Assembly (NCBI GenBank): GCA_000169075.1
Contig: AAVT01000007.1
Span: 62,001 to 126,000, forward strand
From: a marine gamma proteobacterium HTCC2143
Lineage (GTDB): Bacteria; Pseudomonadota; Gammaproteobacteria; Pseudomonadales; Dasaniaceae
DNA: 64,000 nucleotides
Direction of reading: 5' to 3'
The position numbers and the translations under genes are program-made. The notes under the pieces were generated by a model. The model worked only from the letters and a program-made list of their open reading frames with translations. It was not told the origin of the DNA and did not search any database. Of the stretch, positions 10,156-21,027 are shown one piece after another (position 1 is the first letter of the stretch; every line of letters starts with the position of its first letter).

Positions 10156-11493
10156 TTACAAAACAGCCCGCTCTACGACGGCGGCGATTTCAGCAGCCAA
10201 GGTATTCACCAGAGCCTCGTCTTCACCCTCTACCATGACTCTAACAACTGGCTCAGTCCCGGAGGGACGCAATAATACACGCCCCCTGCCATTCAAACTT
10301 TTTTCAGCTGCGGCAATAGCTCGATCAATCTCGGGGTTATTCTGCAGCCGACTTTTGTCAGCAAGTGCAACATTAATCATCGTCTGGGGGAATTTATTCA
10401 TCCCCAGTTTAGCATCATGTAAAGGCACCCCTCCATCAACCAATGCATACAACACTTTCAATGCCGCAACCAGCGCGTCACCAGTGGTGGTGACATCCGC
10501 ACAAATAATATGCCCGGAATTTTCGCCACCTAACTTCCACCCCCGAGATGTCATCAATTCAACAACATAGCGATCGCCCACCTTCGACCTCACAAAGGGG
10601 ATTTCTAACTCTTTCAGTGCCAACTCGAAACCGAGATTCGACATTAAAGTACCGACAACACCGCCGCAACTACCCGCGCTTCGAAGTTGATCCTTCGCAA
10701 TAATAAACAACAATTCATCACCATCAACGACCTCTCCATTGCGGTCAACAAATAGCAGTCGATCGCCGTCGCCATCAAAGGCAATGCCCAAATCAGCGCT
10801 CTCTTGCAACACCCTAGCCTGCAGCGCAGCCGGCTCAGTTGAGCCTACCTCATCATTAATATTTAAACCGTTTGGCTGCGCTCCCATCAGGATAACGCTT
10901 GCACCCAGCTCTTCCATAACAGCAGGCGCAACCTGGTAAGTCGCTCCATGCGCACAGTCGATGACCATTTTCACACCCCGCAAACTAAAACTACTGGGGA
11001 TTGTGCTTTTACAAAACTCAATGTAGCGCCCGGCAGCATCATCAACCCGAGTCACTTTACCCAGGTCTGCCGACTCAACAATCGTCATCGGCTGATCCAT
11101 CTGGGCCTCTATAGCAAGCTCCACCGCATCATCCAGCTTGGCTCCATGTGATGAAAAAAACTTGATGCCGTTGTCAGGATAAGGGTTGTGAGAAGCACTA
11201 ATAACGATACCGGCCTGCGCATGAAACGTTCGAGTGAGATAGGCAACGGCGGGGGTAGGCATTGGACCTAACATTGCCACATCAACACCGGCAGCCACCA
11301 ATCCCGCTTCGAGGGCTGATTCAAACATATACCCCGAGATACGAGTGTCCTTGCCGATGATCACCTTGCTGCGACCACTTCCAGCAAACACCTTACCAAC
11401 AGCCCAACCCAACTTGAGAACAAACTCCGGAGTAATCGGCCCAGTTCCTACTCGCCCTCTTATCCCATCAGTGCCAAAATATTTTCGCGACAT
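10156..11493 (-). CDS. glmM: phosphoglucosamine mutase
   Basis: GlmM converts glucosamine 6-phosphate to glucosamine 1-phosphate for peptidoglycan and LPS precursors. The protein is 445 residues, the same length as the E. coli enzyme. The active phosphoserine is Ser101 in ISASHNP, metal is bound by DGDGDR, the sugar-binding loop is GGENSGH, and the phosphate-binding loop is [12 protein letters not shown] near the C-terminus. The ATG at 11493 gives [16 protein letters not shown] and TTG codons just upstream are in frame. It lies between folP and tpiA. The 187 bases before tpiA show no clear terminator. Confidence 0.96.
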   Translation of the reverse strand: MSRKYFGTDGIRGRVGTGPITPEFVLKLGWAVGKVFAGSGRSKVIIGKDTRISGYMFESALEAGLVAAGVDVAMLGPMPTPAVAYLTRTFHAQAGIVISASHNPYPDNGIKFFSSHGAKLDDAVELAIEAQMDQPMTIVESADLGKVTRVDDAAGRYIEFCKSTIPSSFSLRGVKMVIDCAHGATYQVAPAVMEELGASVILMGAQPNGLNINDEVGSTEPAALQARVLQESADLGIAFDGDGDRLLFVDRNGEVVDGDELLFIIAKDQLRSAGSCGGVVGTLMSNLGFELALKELEIPFVRSKVGDRYVVELMTSRGWKLGGENSGHIICADVTTTGDALVAALKVLYALVDGGVPLHDAKLGMNKFPQTMINVALADKSRLQNNPEIDRAIAAAEKSLNGRGRVLLRPSGTEPVVRVMVEGEDEALVNTLAAEIAAVVERAVL

Positions 11494-11557
11494 TGTCACC
11501 AAACTCCACTTTGATTAATTACTACCCTGTTCTCTTTACTGCATCACGCACTGTCAT

Positions 11558-12456
11558 TTAATCTTGGCGCATCTGCTCCCTAGCAACCGCTTCACACAAC
11601 TTTATCGCATCAACAGTCTCCGCAACATCATGGACACGAATAATAGACGCTCCTCGCTCAGCAGCAAGTACGGCAAGCGCAAGACTTCCGGCGAGCCGTT
11701 GACTAACATCTCGCCCAAGCACCTCACCAATCAGTGATTTTCGTGATAAACCAACCAGGACAGGATAACCTAGCGCTACTATTGTCTGCAGGCGGTTAAG
11801 CAACGCCAAGTTATGCTGTAGCGTTTTCCAAAACCAAACCCGGGATCCACAAGTAATAGCGAGCGATCAATACCTTCAGCAACACAGGCGGCGGCCCGAC
11901 CGGACAAATAATCAATGACCTCCCCGACAACATCATTATAACCAGGAGTATGCTGCATAGTCTTTGGCTGACCCTGCATATGCATCAAGCAAATAGGTAA
12001 ACCCGATTGCCGGGCCGCCGCCAGCGCACCAGGCCTCTCCAAAGCACGAACGTCATTAATCATAGCACCGCCGCAGGCCGCGGCCTCCCGGATTAGTTCG
12101 GGACTACTGGTGTCAATGGAAACAATGGTTTTAAATCGCTGCGTGATAGCCTCTACTACAGGCAACACTCGGTCCAGCTCTTCTGCCACAGAAACTACGT
12201 CGGCGCCCGGCCGCGTTGACTCGCCACCAACATCGATAATTCCAGCACCTTCAATCAGAATTTGTTCGGCTCGCCGCAGAATTTTATCCAGATCGGGGCG
12301 ACCATTGCGATGCAGAGTGCCGCCATCAGAGAAAGAATCAGGGGTTATATTGAGCACTCCCATCACCACGGGAGAGTCAAGCAACAACTTGTACTCCCCA
12401 CATTGTAGGGAGTCACAGTTGCGGTTTAGAGAGGGAAAGGTCGTCGCTCCAAGCAA
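11558..12456 (-). pseudogene. folP: dihydropteroate synthase, split by a one-base frameshift
   Basis: FolP condenses p-aminobenzoate with hydroxymethyldihydropterin diphosphate in folate synthesis. The N-terminal part (12456 down to about 11828) has VMGVLNITPDSFSDGG, DVGGESTRPGA, SIDTSSPELI, MINDVRAL and DPGFGFGK. The sequence then changes frame at a run of four A residues on the coding strand (11824-11827). From there the other frame carries LQHNLALLNRLQ, GLSRKS and RVHDVAET to the stop at 11558. One extra A would restore a complete enzyme of about 298 residues. It is probably a homopolymer sequencing error, a real mutation, or a slippage site. The TTG start at 12456 lies right after the ftsH stop. 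Confidence 0.9.
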
Positions 12457-12459
12457 GCG

Positions 12460-14385
12460 CTAATGCTCGCCGGCTGGACCGCCGATACTATCGTCTGCCG
12501 GCTGATCATCGACCTCATCGGTCGACTCACCACCGCCAGGCTTGTCATCATCACGCCAGCTTGATGGTTCACTGGGCTTGCGACCTTCCATGATTTCATC
12601 AATTTGGGCAGCATCGATGGTTTCATAGGTCATCAAAGCGTCGGCCATCATGTCCAATTTGTCGCGGTTTTCCTTGAGAATCTCCGTCGCGGTCGCGTAG
12701 CACCCATCGATGATATTGCGAACCTCTTCGTCAATTTCTCTGGCAGTGACGCCCGACTGGCTTTTTGTTTGAGCGCCCGCTGAGCGACCTAAGAAAACTT
12801 CCTCCTGGCCCTCGTCGTACATCAATGGACCCATTTTTTCTGACAGCCCCCACTTGGTAACCATATTCCGCGCAATCTCACTGGCACGCTGAATATCGTT
12901 CGACGCTCCAGTTGTGACCCCATCCACGCCTAGCGTCATTTCTTCAGCTATTCTGCCTCCATACAGAGAACAAATCTGGCTGATAATATGACGGCGACTC
13001 AAGCTGTAACGGTCCTCTTCGGGTAAAAACATAGTGACACCAAGCGCCCGCCCCCGAGGAATAATACTCACTTTATAAACGGGATCATGCTCCGGTACCA
13101 CACGCCCAACAATGGCGTGGCCGGCCTCGTGATAAGCGGTGTTTAACTTTTCGGAATCTGACATCACCATCGACTTGCGCTCTGCGCCCATCATAATTTT
13201 GTCTTTGGCCAACTCAAACTGCTCCATCCCTACAGTCCGCATATTAGACCGAGCAGCAAACAAGGCAGCTTCATTAACCAGATTGGCCAAATCAGCACCC
13301 GAGAACCCGGGAGTGCCTCTCGCGATGACGGACGGATCAACTGCATCGCCTAAAGGAACCTTACGCATGTGTACTTTTAAAATTTGTGCCCGACCGCGAA
13401 TATCAGGAAGACCAACAACAACTTGACGGTCAAATCGACCGGGACGCAACAACGCAGGATCCAGCACATCAGGCCGGTTAGTCGCCGCAATCACGATAAC
13501 TCCGTCGTTGCCTTCAAAACCGTCCATCTCAACCAGTAACTGGTTTAACGTCTGCTCTCGCTCGTCGTGACCACCCCCTACGCCGGCTCCACGATGACGA
13601 CCCACCGCATCTATCTCATCGATAAAAATGATACAGGGAGCTTGTTTTTTGGCCTGTTCAAACATGTCGCGGACTCGAGATGCACCCACCCCAACAAACA
13701 TTTCGACAAAATCAGAACCTGAGATGGAAAAGAACGGCACCTTGGCTTCACCGGCGATCGCTTTCGCCAGCAATGTCTTACCGGTACCTGGCTGCCCGAC
13801 CATCAGTACTCCGCGAGGTATACGACCACCGAGACGCTGAAATTTGCCAGGGTCGCGCAGAAACTCTACCAGCTCATGAACATCTTCTTTGGCTTCGTCA
13901 ACACCTGCGACATCGGCAAAGGTTGTTTTAATCTGATCTTCCCCCAGCAGCTTGGCTTTACTTTTGCCAAACGCCATAGGACCACCGCGACCACCGCCGC
14001 CACCTTGCATCTGCCGCATGAAAAACATGAACACAGCAATGATAATAAGAATCGGGAAAGAGGCTACCAACAGCTGCGTCCAAATGCTCTGTTGCTCCGG
14101 CTTACGGCCCTCCACCTGAACATCATGTTCCAACAAGTCATCTATCAACTTGGGATCATCCAACATCGGGCGAACCGCTTCAAAAGTGCTGCTGTCAAAC
14201 CGAGTACCGGTAATGATTAAGCCATCTATCATCACCCCACTAACACGATCTTGTTGCACTTCTTCAATAAATTGCGAGTAATTCAACTGCTCAGTTGTCG
14301 GCTTTACGGTAAAGTTGTTGAATACCGTCAGCAAAACCGCTGCAATAACCACCCATAGTAATAAATTTTTCGCCATGTCGTTCAA
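12460..14385 (-). CDS. ftsH: ATP-dependent zinc metalloprotease FtsH
   Basis: FtsH is the membrane-anchored AAA+ protease that degrades, among others, LpxC, sigma-32 and misassembled membrane proteins. The product has 641 residues. It has two transmembrane helices near the N-terminus flanking a periplasmic domain, then Walker A GQPGTGKT near residue 200, the SRH region, the HEAGH zinc site near residue 420, and an acidic C-terminal tail. I choose the TTG at 14385 because GAGGA lies seven bases upstream of it, giving MNDMAKN like E. coli MSDMAKN. The ATG three codons later is too far from that site. It follows rlmE by about 160 bases. Confidence 0.95.
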   Translation of the reverse strand: MNDMAKNLLLWVVIAAVLLTVFNNFTVKPTTEQLNYSQFIEEVQQDRVSGVMIDGLIITGTRFDSSTFEAVRPMLDDPKLIDDLLEHDVQVEGRKPEQQSIWTQLLVASFPILIIIAVFMFFMRQMQGGGGGRGGPMAFGKSKAKLLGEDQIKTTFADVAGVDEAKEDVHELVEFLRDPGKFQRLGGRIPRGVLMVGQPGTGKTLLAKAIAGEAKVPFFSISGSDFVEMFVGVGASRVRDMFEQAKKQAPCIIFIDEIDAVGRHRGAGVGGGHDEREQTLNQLLVEMDGFEGNDGVIVIAATNRPDVLDPALLRPGRFDRQVVVGLPDIRGRAQILKVHMRKVPLGDAVDPSVIARGTPGFSGADLANLVNEAALFAARSNMRTVGMEQFELAKDKIMMGAERKSMVMSDSEKLNTAYHEAGHAIVGRVVPEHDPVYKVSIIPRGRALGVTMFLPEEDRYSLSRRHIISQICSLYGGRIAEEMTLGVDGVTTGASNDIQRASEIARNMVTKWGLSEKMGPLMYDEGQEEVFLGRSAGAQTKSQSGVTAREIDEEVRNIIDGCYATATEILKENRDKLDMMADALMTYETIDAAQIDEIMEGRKPSEPSSWRDDDKPGGGESTDEVDDQPADDSIGGPAGEH

Positions 14386-14546
14386 AAGACAATCCTCTAA
14401 GTTTCCGCCCGACAGCGGATTTAATCTTCGATCAATAGTGGGGACAACCAACAGCTCCTGTCAAAACCCACTCTAATTTTGACAACTTTACTACAGTTTT
14501 ACACCCGCCACCACGATTACCACGAGGCGTTCGGCGCTGCCGCGAC

Positions 14547-15170
14547 CTATCGCTTGAAACCTCGCCCAAGCTGGTAAACTTCCCGAGACCTTGCTCGAGA
14601 CGCCGCCGGCTTCCGCGACTGCACACTGTTAAAGCTTATACGCATGTCCTGCAATAACTGATCAAATCCCTCACCCTGAAACACCTTGGCAACAAAATTC
14701 CCACCGGGTCTTAACACCTGCCTAGCCATATCGAGGGCCAACTCAACCAAATACATCGATTGAGGCTGATCAATTGCGGCCATACCCGACATATTGGGGG
14801 CCATATCGGAAATTACAAGGTCAACCTCTTTACCATCCAACATTTCCATAATCGAATCAAAGACTGGTTGATCGGTAAAATCACCCTGTATAAAGTCTAC
14901 TCCAGCAAGATTATCCATTTTAAGGATATCCGACGCGATGACACGCCCCTTATCACCAACCAATTCAGCCGCAACCTGAGACCAGCCACCTGGCGCGCTC
15001 CCCAAGTCAATCACTGTCATACCCGCCTTGATCAGCTTGTCTTTTTCATTTAATTCCAGCAATTTATAACAAGCTCGAGACCGATACCCTTCACGCTGGG
15101 CCCGCTGCACATAACTATCGTCAAAATGCTCCTTCAGCCAGCCCTTGCTGGTATTACCTTTTTTTGCCAT
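14547..15170 (-). CDS. rlmE: 23S rRNA (uridine(2552)-2'-O)-methyltransferase
   Basis: RlmE (FtsJ/RrmJ) methylates U2552 in the A-loop of 23S rRNA late in 50S assembly, using SAM. The protein has 207 residues. The SAM-binding motif is [12 protein letters not shown] at about residues 55-66, the catalytic region is [13 protein letters not shown], and there is a [15 protein letters not shown] strand. The N-terminus is rich in lysine and arginine, as is usual. It stands upstream of ftsH and divergent from yhbY, the conserved arrangement of the E. coli locus. Confidence 0.96.
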   Translation of the reverse strand: MAKKGNTSKGWLKEHFDDSYVQRAQREGYRSRACYKLLELNEKDKLIKAGMTVIDLGSAPGGWSQVAAELVGDKGRVIASDILKMDNLAGVDFIQGDFTDQPVFDSIMEMLDGKEVDLVISDMAPNMSGMAAIDQPQSMYLVELALDMARQVLRPGGNFVAKVFQGEGFDQLLQDMRISFNSVQSRKPAASRARSREVYQLGRGFKR

Positions 15171-15300
15171 AAAACTCTCTTCATGCGATTATTTCTTTCG
15201 TCCTACAGCAGACACCTTTACACTACCCGCCCTTTTTACCAGATAACAGACGACTTCTATAGTTGTTTAGCTGGAATCACCCTCGGACACCTCTTCAATC

Positions 15301-15609
15301 ATGGAACTTAGCAATAACAGCAAAAAAGAAATGCGCGCAATTGGCCACCATTTAAAGCCGATTATTATGATCGCCGAAAAAGGTCTAATTGAGGCAATTG
15401 ATACAGAGCTTGAGCGTGCGCTGAATGATCATGAACTCATCAAAATAAAGATCAACATCAACGACCCAGAATATCGCAAGAACCTGGCCTCAGAGATTTG
15501 TAACAAGCACAGGGCTACTTTGGTTCAGCAAATTGGAAAAGTTGCACTAATTTACCGCAAAGCAAAAAAACCCAATGCGAAGCTGTCCAACCTGTTGCGT
15601 CCGGCCTGA
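15301..15609 (+). CDS. yhbY: YhbY-type ribosome assembly RNA-binding protein
   Basis: This 102-residue protein is a single CRM (CRS1-YhbY) domain, an RNA-binding fold associated with 50S precursors. It has the GxxLKPIIMIAEKGL motif (here AIGHHLKPIIMIAEKGL), the ALNDHELIKIKI segment, and IGKVALIYRKAK near the end. No convincing Shine-Dalgarno precedes the ATG. It is divergent from rlmE as in E. coli. It is followed by about 115 bases without a recognisable terminator before the convergent lyase gene. Confidence 0.93.
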   Translation: MELSNNSKKEMRAIGHHLKPIIMIAEKGLIEAIDTELERALNDHELIKIKININDPEYRKNLASEICNKHRATLVQQIGKVALIYRKAKKPNAKLSNLLRPA

Positions 15610-15724
15610 TTTTTCTCTGCCAGTATCAACATGTTGCCCTGCACTTTCTAAAGCATCGGTTAAAACAATTGTCTTTCATTTATTGACACACTCAAGCTGT
15701 AGACATGCCCACCAAAAGCATTGC

Positions 15725-16597
15725 CTAGTCAGGCTCAAGCTGCAACATCATGTCGGCAATGCCTATTTGCCGCCTAGCCTCTTCGACGTGCATTGCTTCT
15801 ATTAGCTGGCCATCGACTAAAACCACGGCCTTTCCTTCAGCCTCAGCTTCTCGCCATGCATTAATCACTGTATGGGCATGGACTACATCGTCATCACTCA
15901 ACCCAAATATTCGATTAGCGGCGGCAATTTGAGAAGGATGGATGAGTGTTTTTCCATCAAAGCCTAGCTGTCGGCCCTGCTCACTCGCCGATATGAAACC
16001 GTTCTGATCGTCTATATTGAGATAAACACCGTCAAGAATCTCCTTTCCATGCACCCGGGCAGCAACGACGCATCGACTGAGCGCATACTGCAAACCAATT
16101 CGATCCTCTGTGTGTGGCACATGTAACTCATAGGCAAGGTCAGTAGTACCCATAACCATGACTGAAATTCTGGCATCAGCACCGGCAATTTGGTTAACAT
16201 TGTGCACTCCGAGGGGAGTCTCAATCATTACCCAAATTTGCACAGTACTCGGAGCACCGGCATCGTTTAATAGTTTTACCGCTGCCTCTACCTCAATTTC
16301 ATTCTCGATCTTAGGCAGACAAATACCATCGGCACCGGAAACAGCCGCAGCGGTGATGTCATCCTCCCCCCACTCACTATCGAGCCCATTCACTCGCACA
16401 ATAATTTCGCGCTTGCCATAGCCGCCCAATTGAATAGCAGCAACAACCTGCTCACGCGCGAGCTGTTTTTTATCCGGACTGACGGCATCTTCGAGATCAA
16501 ATATCAGTGTATCTGCTTTTAGAGTTCTAGATTTTTCCAATGCTCGCTGATTGGATCCCGGCATGTAAAGAACCGAACGGCGTGGCCTAAAAGACAT
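15725..16597 (-). CDS. CitE-like CoA ester lyase (HpcH/HpaI family)
   Basis: This 290-residue TIM-barrel enzyme belongs to the citrate lyase beta/malyl-CoA lyase group. It cleaves or makes beta-hydroxyacyl-CoA esters, with Mg2+. Typical motifs are RRSVLYMPGSN at the N-terminus, DTLIFDLEDAVSPDKK, VRVNGLDSEWG, ADGICLPKIE, MIETPLGVHN and GKTLIHPSQI. The ATG at 16597 has GAGG six bases upstream and is preferred to a TTG four codons earlier. It is divergent from the liu operon. The substrate (malyl-, citramalyl- or another acyl-CoA) cannot be read from the sequence. Confidence 0.85.
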   Translation of the reverse strand: MSFRPRRSVLYMPGSNQRALEKSRTLKADTLIFDLEDAVSPDKKQLAREQVVAAIQLGGYGKREIIVRVNGLDSEWGEDDITAAAVSGADGICLPKIENEIEVEAAVKLLNDAGAPSTVQIWVMIETPLGVHNVNQIAGADARISVMVMGTTDLAYELHVPHTEDRIGLQYALSRCVVAARVHGKEILDGVYLNIDDQNGFISASEQGRQLGFDGKTLIHPSQIAAANRIFGLSDDDVVHAHTVINAWREAEAEGKAVVLVDGQLIEAMHVEEARRQIGIADMMLQLEPD

Positions 16598-16933
16598 AAC
16601 TGACCTCAATGATTAAAGATGGCATAAAACAATAATATCAGGCTGCACTAAACCCGCCTAGGTGAAAGGAAAAAATGTCTCCGCATCGCTAACAAACCAT
16701 CGCAGCACAGTCTTATTTTTTGGCGACGGCAATAATTTTGATCGGGCCTTTAACCTTAAAAATTAGGCCGCGAAGAATCTGGCCGAAAAGCTCAGACCAC
16801 GCTCTCAGAACACCCCTGAGTTAACCGGTAAGCCTGCCTGTGACAGCAATCAACCCATCTGTTTCCGGCGATGATAATTACCAACGGCCCATTACCCTGT
16901 CAGCTGGACACTGGCGGTCGACGCGAACATTAC
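16598..16933. other. intergenic region between the lyase gene and the liu promoter
   Basis: About 340 bases separate the divergent lyase and liuR genes. Apart from the liu operator and promoter at its right end, I see no open frame, tRNA-like fold or clear terminator. A promoter for the lyase gene must lie here but no convincing -35/-10 pair was recognised. Confidence 0.5.
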
Positions 16934-16963
16934 GTTGACGTTAACGTCAACATTTACTATGAT
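16934..16963 (+). promoter_or_regulatory. liu promoter with perfect palindromic LiuR operator candidate
   Basis: GTTGACGTTAACGTCAAC at 16934-16951 is a perfect 18-base palindrome. It covers the -35 hexamer TTGACG (16935-16940) and part of the 17-base spacer. The -10 is TATGAT (16958-16963), and liuR starts 30 bases further on. Published LiuR-type operators in proteobacteria are of this TTGACGT-ACGTCAA kind, so repression by the adjacent MerR protein is the natural reading. The site identity is inference from family knowledge. Confidence 0.8.
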
Positions 16964-16992
16964 CCAACTCTCTGTTTTTCTCGGCCTGGTTC

Positions 16993-17403
16993 ATGTCAAA
17001 AAATAAAACCTACAAAATATCTGATTTAGCGACAGAATTTGGTATTACCACTCGAACCATTCGTTTCTACGAAGAGAAAGGTCTACTGGCACCTAAAAGA
17101 GCCGGAAGCACCAGAATTTACCAATCCGCTGACCGGGTAAAATTAAAGCTGATTCTGCGTGGCAAGCGCCTCGGATTAACGCTAGATGAAAGTCTAGACA
17201 TCATAGGACTTTATGATCCCGCCCACGGCAATATTGATCAATTACACCAATTAATTACAAAATGTCAGGAAAAAAGAACGCAATTGCAACAGCAATACAG
17301 CGACTTGGAAGTGATGATGCTGGATTTGCGTAATGCAGAGAAGAAATATCAGACCGCACTGGCCGAGGCTACGTCCAGCCATCAAACAAAAATACCCGTT
17401 TAA
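16993..17403 (+). CDS. liuR: MerR-family transcriptional regulator of leucine/isovalerate catabolism
   Basis: This 136-residue protein has an N-terminal MerR helix-turn-helix. It runs YKISDLATEFGITTRTIRFYEEKGLL, then RTIRFYEEKGLLAPKR-type wing residues, then RIYQSADRVKLKLILRGKRLG. A C-terminal dimerisation coiled coil covers about residues 80-120. It lacks the Cys ligands of metal-sensing MerR proteins. It is the first gene of liuRABCDE, 28 bases before liuA, directly behind a palindromic operator, so autoregulation together with the operon is expected. The ligand is probably an acyl-CoA or leucine-pathway intermediate, which is inference. Confidence 0.9.
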   Translation: MSKNKTYKISDLATEFGITTRTIRFYEEKGLLAPKRAGSTRIYQSADRVKLKLILRGKRLGLTLDESLDIIGLYDPAHGNIDQLHQLITKCQEKRTQLQQQYSDLEVMMLDLRNAEKKYQTALAEATSSHQTKIPV

Positions 17404-17430
17404 ACATCTATTTATACCTGAGGAATGATC

Positions 17431-18600
17431 ATGAATACGCCTTACCCAACGCTTAATTTTGATCTCGGTGAAGAGATCGATATGTTGCGCGACTCAGTCT
17501 TTCAGTTTTCAACGAAAGAAATAGCACCACTTGCTGCGCAGCTAGATAAAGACAATGAGTTTCCCATGGCCTTATGGAGGAAGCTTGGCGATCTTGGTTT
17601 ACTAGGCATGACCGTATCTGAACGCTATGGAGGCAGCGACATGGGTTATCTCGGCCACACTGTCGCACTGGAAGAGATCAGCCGAGCATCAGCTTCTGTC
17701 GGACTTTCATACGGCGCCCACTCCAACCTTTGTGTCAACCAAATTTATAGAAATGGCAGCGACGAACAAAGGGAAAAATACCTGCCTAAACTCTGCTCAG
17801 GCGAACATATTGGCGCCCTCGCCATGTCTGAACCTAATGCCGGCTCCGACGTTGTGAGCATGAAATTAGCGGCCAAAAAACAAGGTGACAGATATATTCT
17901 AAACGGCAATAAAATGTGGATTACTAATGGGCCTGACGCAGATACCTATGTGATATATGCCAAAACAGATGTCAAGGCTGGACCGAAAGGCATCACTGCA
18001 TTTATTGTCGAGCGCGATTTTCCAGGCTTCAGTCGATCGCCGAAACTCGACAAACTGGGAATGCGTGGATCCAATACTTGCGAATTAGTTTTTCAAGATT
18101 GCGAGGTGCCGGAAGAAAATATTCTCGGCCGCGAAGGTGAAGGGGTTCGCGTGCTGATGTCTGGACTAGATTTTGAGCGAACGGTGTTATCTGGCGGGCC
18201 CGTCGGCATCATGCAAGCTTGCATGGATCAAGTTGTCCCCTATATTCATGATCGCAAGCAGTTTGGCCAAAGTATCGGCGAATTCCAATTAATGCAGGGA
18301 AAAGTGGCCGATATGTATACCGAGCTCAATGCATCTCGAGCGTATTTGTATGCTGTCGCCAAAGCCTGTGATCGTGGCGAAGAGAGTCGAAAAGACGCCG
18401 CCGCCGTTATCCTATTCACGGCGGAAAAAGCAACACAGATGGCCCTGCAGGCCATTCAAGCCTTGGGAGGGAATGGTTACATTAATGATTTCCCGACGGC
18501 TCGTTTGTTGCGGGACGCTAAACTTTACGAAATTGGTGCGGGGACTTCGGAAATTCGTCGGATGCTAATCGGGCGAGAACTATTTAACGAAACAGCATAA
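17431..18600 (+). CDS. liuA: isovaleryl-CoA dehydrogenase
   Basis: LiuA oxidises isovaleryl-CoA to 3-methylcrotonyl-CoA with FAD. The protein has 389 residues with acyl-CoA dehydrogenase signatures [11 protein letters not shown] and [33 protein letters not shown]. The catalytic base appears as Glu249 in [13 protein letters not shown], the position used by isovaleryl-CoA dehydrogenases. The C-terminal position used by medium-chain enzymes is not Glu here. The start at 17431 is chosen because GAGGA lies six bases upstream. An ATG two codons earlier overlaps that site. Confidence 0.94.
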   Translation: MNTPYPTLNFDLGEEIDMLRDSVFQFSTKEIAPLAAQLDKDNEFPMALWRKLGDLGLLGMTVSERYGGSDMGYLGHTVALEEISRASASVGLSYGAHSNLCVNQIYRNGSDEQREKYLPKLCSGEHIGALAMSEPNAGSDVVSMKLAAKKQGDRYILNGNKMWITNGPDADTYVIYAKTDVKAGPKGITAFIVERDFPGFSRSPKLDKLGMRGSNTCELVFQDCEVPEENILGREGEGVRVLMSGLDFERTVLSGGPVGIMQACMDQVVPYIHDRKQFGQSIGEFQLMQGKVADMYTELNASRAYLYAVAKACDRGEESRKDAAAVILFTAEKATQMALQAIQALGGNGYINDFPTARLLRDAKLYEIGAGTSEIRRMLIGRELFNETA

Positions 18601-18626
18601 AACGCCGATCCATAAGGTTTGAAACT

Positions 18627-20234
18627 ATGAGTATTTTAAACAGCATAATCAATCCACGTGCCGCCACCTTCAATGAAAACAGCGAGCACATGCAAGAATT
18701 AGTGGATGACCTCCATCAAAAGCTGGCGGCTATTAAACTTGGCGGTGGAGAGAAGTACCAGCTGCGACACAAAGACAGAGGCAAACTGTTAGTCCGAGAA
18801 CGTATCAATGCGCTGCTCGATCCCGGCTCGCCATTTCTCGAACTATCGCAGCTAGCCGCCTTTAATGTTTATGACGAAGAGGTCAATGCCGCCGGCATAA
18901 TAACCGGGGTCGGCAGAGTTAACGGTCAGGAATGTATGATAGTGGCCAACGACGCTACGGTTAAAGGCGGCTCGTACTATCCACTCAGCGTTAAAAAGCA
19001 TTTGCGCGCTCAAACGATCGCCGAGCAAAATCATCTGCCATGTATCTATCTTGTCGATTCCGGTGGCGCCAATCTACCCAGGCAAGATGAGGTCTTCCCA
19101 GACCGCGAACATTTCGGTCGAATATTCTTTAATCAGGCTAATATGTCAGCGCAAAACATCCCACAAATCGCGGTTGTTATGGGATCCTGCACTGCAGGTG
19201 GCGCCTATGTACCTGCCATGGCTGACGAATCTATTATCGTCAAAGAACAGGGCACCATATTTCTCGCCGGGCCACCATTAGTCAAAGCCGCTACCGGTGA
19301 AATTGTCAGTGCCGAAGAGCTGGGTGGCGCCGACGTTCATTGTCGTACCTCCGGTGTATCCGATCACTACGCACAAAATGATCATCACGCGCTGCAGATT
19401 GCGCGGCAGTGTATTGACAATTTCAATCGGGTTAAACCCATTGCCATGAACGTACGTGAAGTTCGCGAGCCACTCTACGATAGCAAGGAAATATACGGTA
19501 TCGTTCCAAAGGACGCCCGACAACCCTACGATGTGCGAGATGTCATTGCGCGAATTGTTGACGGCTCCGAGTTTAATGAATTCAAAGCTCTCTACGGCAC
19601 CACGTTGGTCTGCGGGTTTGCTCATTTATTTGGCTACCCGGTCGGCATTGTGGCCAACAACGGAATACTATTTTCAGAGTCTGCACAAAAAGGTGCTCAT
19701 TTTATTGAGTTGTGCGCACAAAGAAAAATCCCCCTGATCTTTTTGCAAAACATCAACGGGTTTATGGTTGGCCAGCAGTATGAGGCTGGAGGAATCGCAA
19801 AACACGGTGCCAAAATGGTCATGGCTGTCGCCTGTGCGCAGGTACCGAAACTAACGCTACTGATTGGCGGCTCATTCGGCGCCGGAAACTACGGTATGTG
19901 CGGTAGAGCTTACGATCCGCGATTTATGTTTATGTGGCCTAACGCCAGAATTTCTGTGATGGGTGGCGAACAGGCCGCCGGCGTTCTCGCTCAAATTAAA
20001 AAAGACCAAAAAAATTCGCGAGATGAAAGCTGGAGCGAAGCCGAAGAATCTGCGTTTAAACAACCCATTCTCGATACTTACGACGAACAGGGTCACCCCT
20101 ACTATGCCTCGGCGCGGTTGTGGGACGATGGTATTATTGACCCTGCCGAAACGCGTATGGTCCTTGGTCTGGCACTATCTGCTAGTTTAAACAAACCCAT
20201 TGAAGATACGCGCTTTGGCGTGTTCAGGATGTAA
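18627..20234 (+). CDS. liuB: methylcrotonyl-CoA carboxylase beta (carboxyltransferase) subunit
   Basis: LiuB transfers the carboxyl group from carboxybiotin to 3-methylcrotonyl-CoA. The protein has 535 residues with tandem crotonase-like carboxyltransferase domains. Recognisable stretches are [61 protein letters not shown], and in the second half [20 protein letters not shown] and [18 protein letters not shown]. It follows liuA by 26 bases and precedes liuC by 3, in the typical liu order. Its partner is LiuD. Confidence 0.95.
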   Translation: MSILNSIINPRAATFNENSEHMQELVDDLHQKLAAIKLGGGEKYQLRHKDRGKLLVRERINALLDPGSPFLELSQLAAFNVYDEEVNAAGIITGVGRVNGQECMIVANDATVKGGSYYPLSVKKHLRAQTIAEQNHLPCIYLVDSGGANLPRQDEVFPDREHFGRIFFNQANMSAQNIPQIAVVMGSCTAGGAYVPAMADESIIVKEQGTIFLAGPPLVKAATGEIVSAEELGGADVHCRTSGVSDHYAQNDHHALQIARQCIDNFNRVKPIAMNVREVREPLYDSKEIYGIVPKDARQPYDVRDVIARIVDGSEFNEFKALYGTTLVCGFAHLFGYPVGIVANNGILFSESAQKGAHFIELCAQRKIPLIFLQNINGFMVGQQYEAGGIAKHGAKMVMAVACAQVPKLTLLIGGSFGAGNYGMCGRAYDPRFMFMWPNARISVMGGEQAAGVLAQIKKDQKNSRDESWSEAEESAFKQPILDTYDEQGHPYYASARLWDDGIIDPAETRMVLGLALSASLNKPIEDTRFGVFRM

Positions 20235-20237
20235 TTA

Positions 20238-21026
20238 ATGAGCGCAATTTTGACCGATATTGACAGTCGGGGTGTCGCAACTGTCACTTTGAATCGAGCA
20301 GAAAAACACAACGCTTTTGACGATGCGATAATCGCTGAATTGAACGCAATTTTCATCGACCTTGATGGTAATACTCAAGTACGCGTGGTTGTCCTCGCCG
20401 CCCAAGGAAAAAGTTTCTCCGCCGGTGCTGACCTTAACTGGATGAAGCGAATGGCCTCCTATAACGAACAAGAAAACTTTGCTGACGCCAAAGGACTAGC
20501 AACTATGCTAGCAACGCTTAACGAGCTGTCCAAGCCAACAATCGCTAGAGTACAGGGCGCAGCCTACGGCGGTGGCGTTGGATTGGTTAGCTGTTGCGAT
20601 ATTGCTGTAGCCAGTCATCGCGCTAGCTTTTGTCTAAGTGAAGTAAAACTAGGAATGATTCCAGCCACTATTAGTCCCTATGTTATCGAATCTATTGGAC
20701 CTCAAGCTGCTCGTCGCTACTTCATCACCGCTGAAAGGTTTAGTGCCGACACTGCGCTGAACATCGGCCTGATCAGTGAATGCGTTCTCGACGATGAACT
20801 TGATTCAACCATCGATACGCTGGTTCAAGCGCTACTCCATAACGGTCCAATCGCTATTACTGCCGCTAAGCAGCTGATTGCAGCGGTTAAATACAGCACG
20901 ATCGATCAAGGATTAAAAGATAAAACCAGTCAGCTGATCGCCGACATTCGTTGCTCAGTAGAAGGCAGGGAGGGCGTTTCTGCGTTCCTTGATAAACGTC
21001 CAGCCAATTGGATACGGGAGAGCTGA
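20238..21026 (+). CDS. liuC: methylglutaconyl-CoA hydratase (enoyl-CoA hydratase family)
   Basis: LiuC hydrates 3-methylglutaconyl-CoA to HMG-CoA. The protein has 262 residues with a crotonase fold. The oxyanion-hole segments are SAGADLNWMK and AAYGGGVGLVSCCDIAVAS, and the catalytic Glu region is FCLSEVKLGMIPATISPYV. The position between the two methylcrotonyl-CoA carboxylase genes and before the HMG-CoA lyase gene supports this substrate over a general hydratase. Its stop codon lies one base before the liuD start. Confidence 0.92.
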   Translation: MSAILTDIDSRGVATVTLNRAEKHNAFDDAIIAELNAIFIDLDGNTQVRVVVLAAQGKSFSAGADLNWMKRMASYNEQENFADAKGLATMLATLNELSKPTIARVQGAAYGGGVGLVSCCDIAVASHRASFCLSEVKLGMIPATISPYVIESIGPQAARRYFITAERFSADTALNIGLISECVLDDELDSTIDTLVQALLHNGPIAITAAKQLIAAVKYSTIDQGLKDKTSQLIADIRCSVEGREGVSAFLDKRPANWIRES

Positions 21027-21027
21027 A

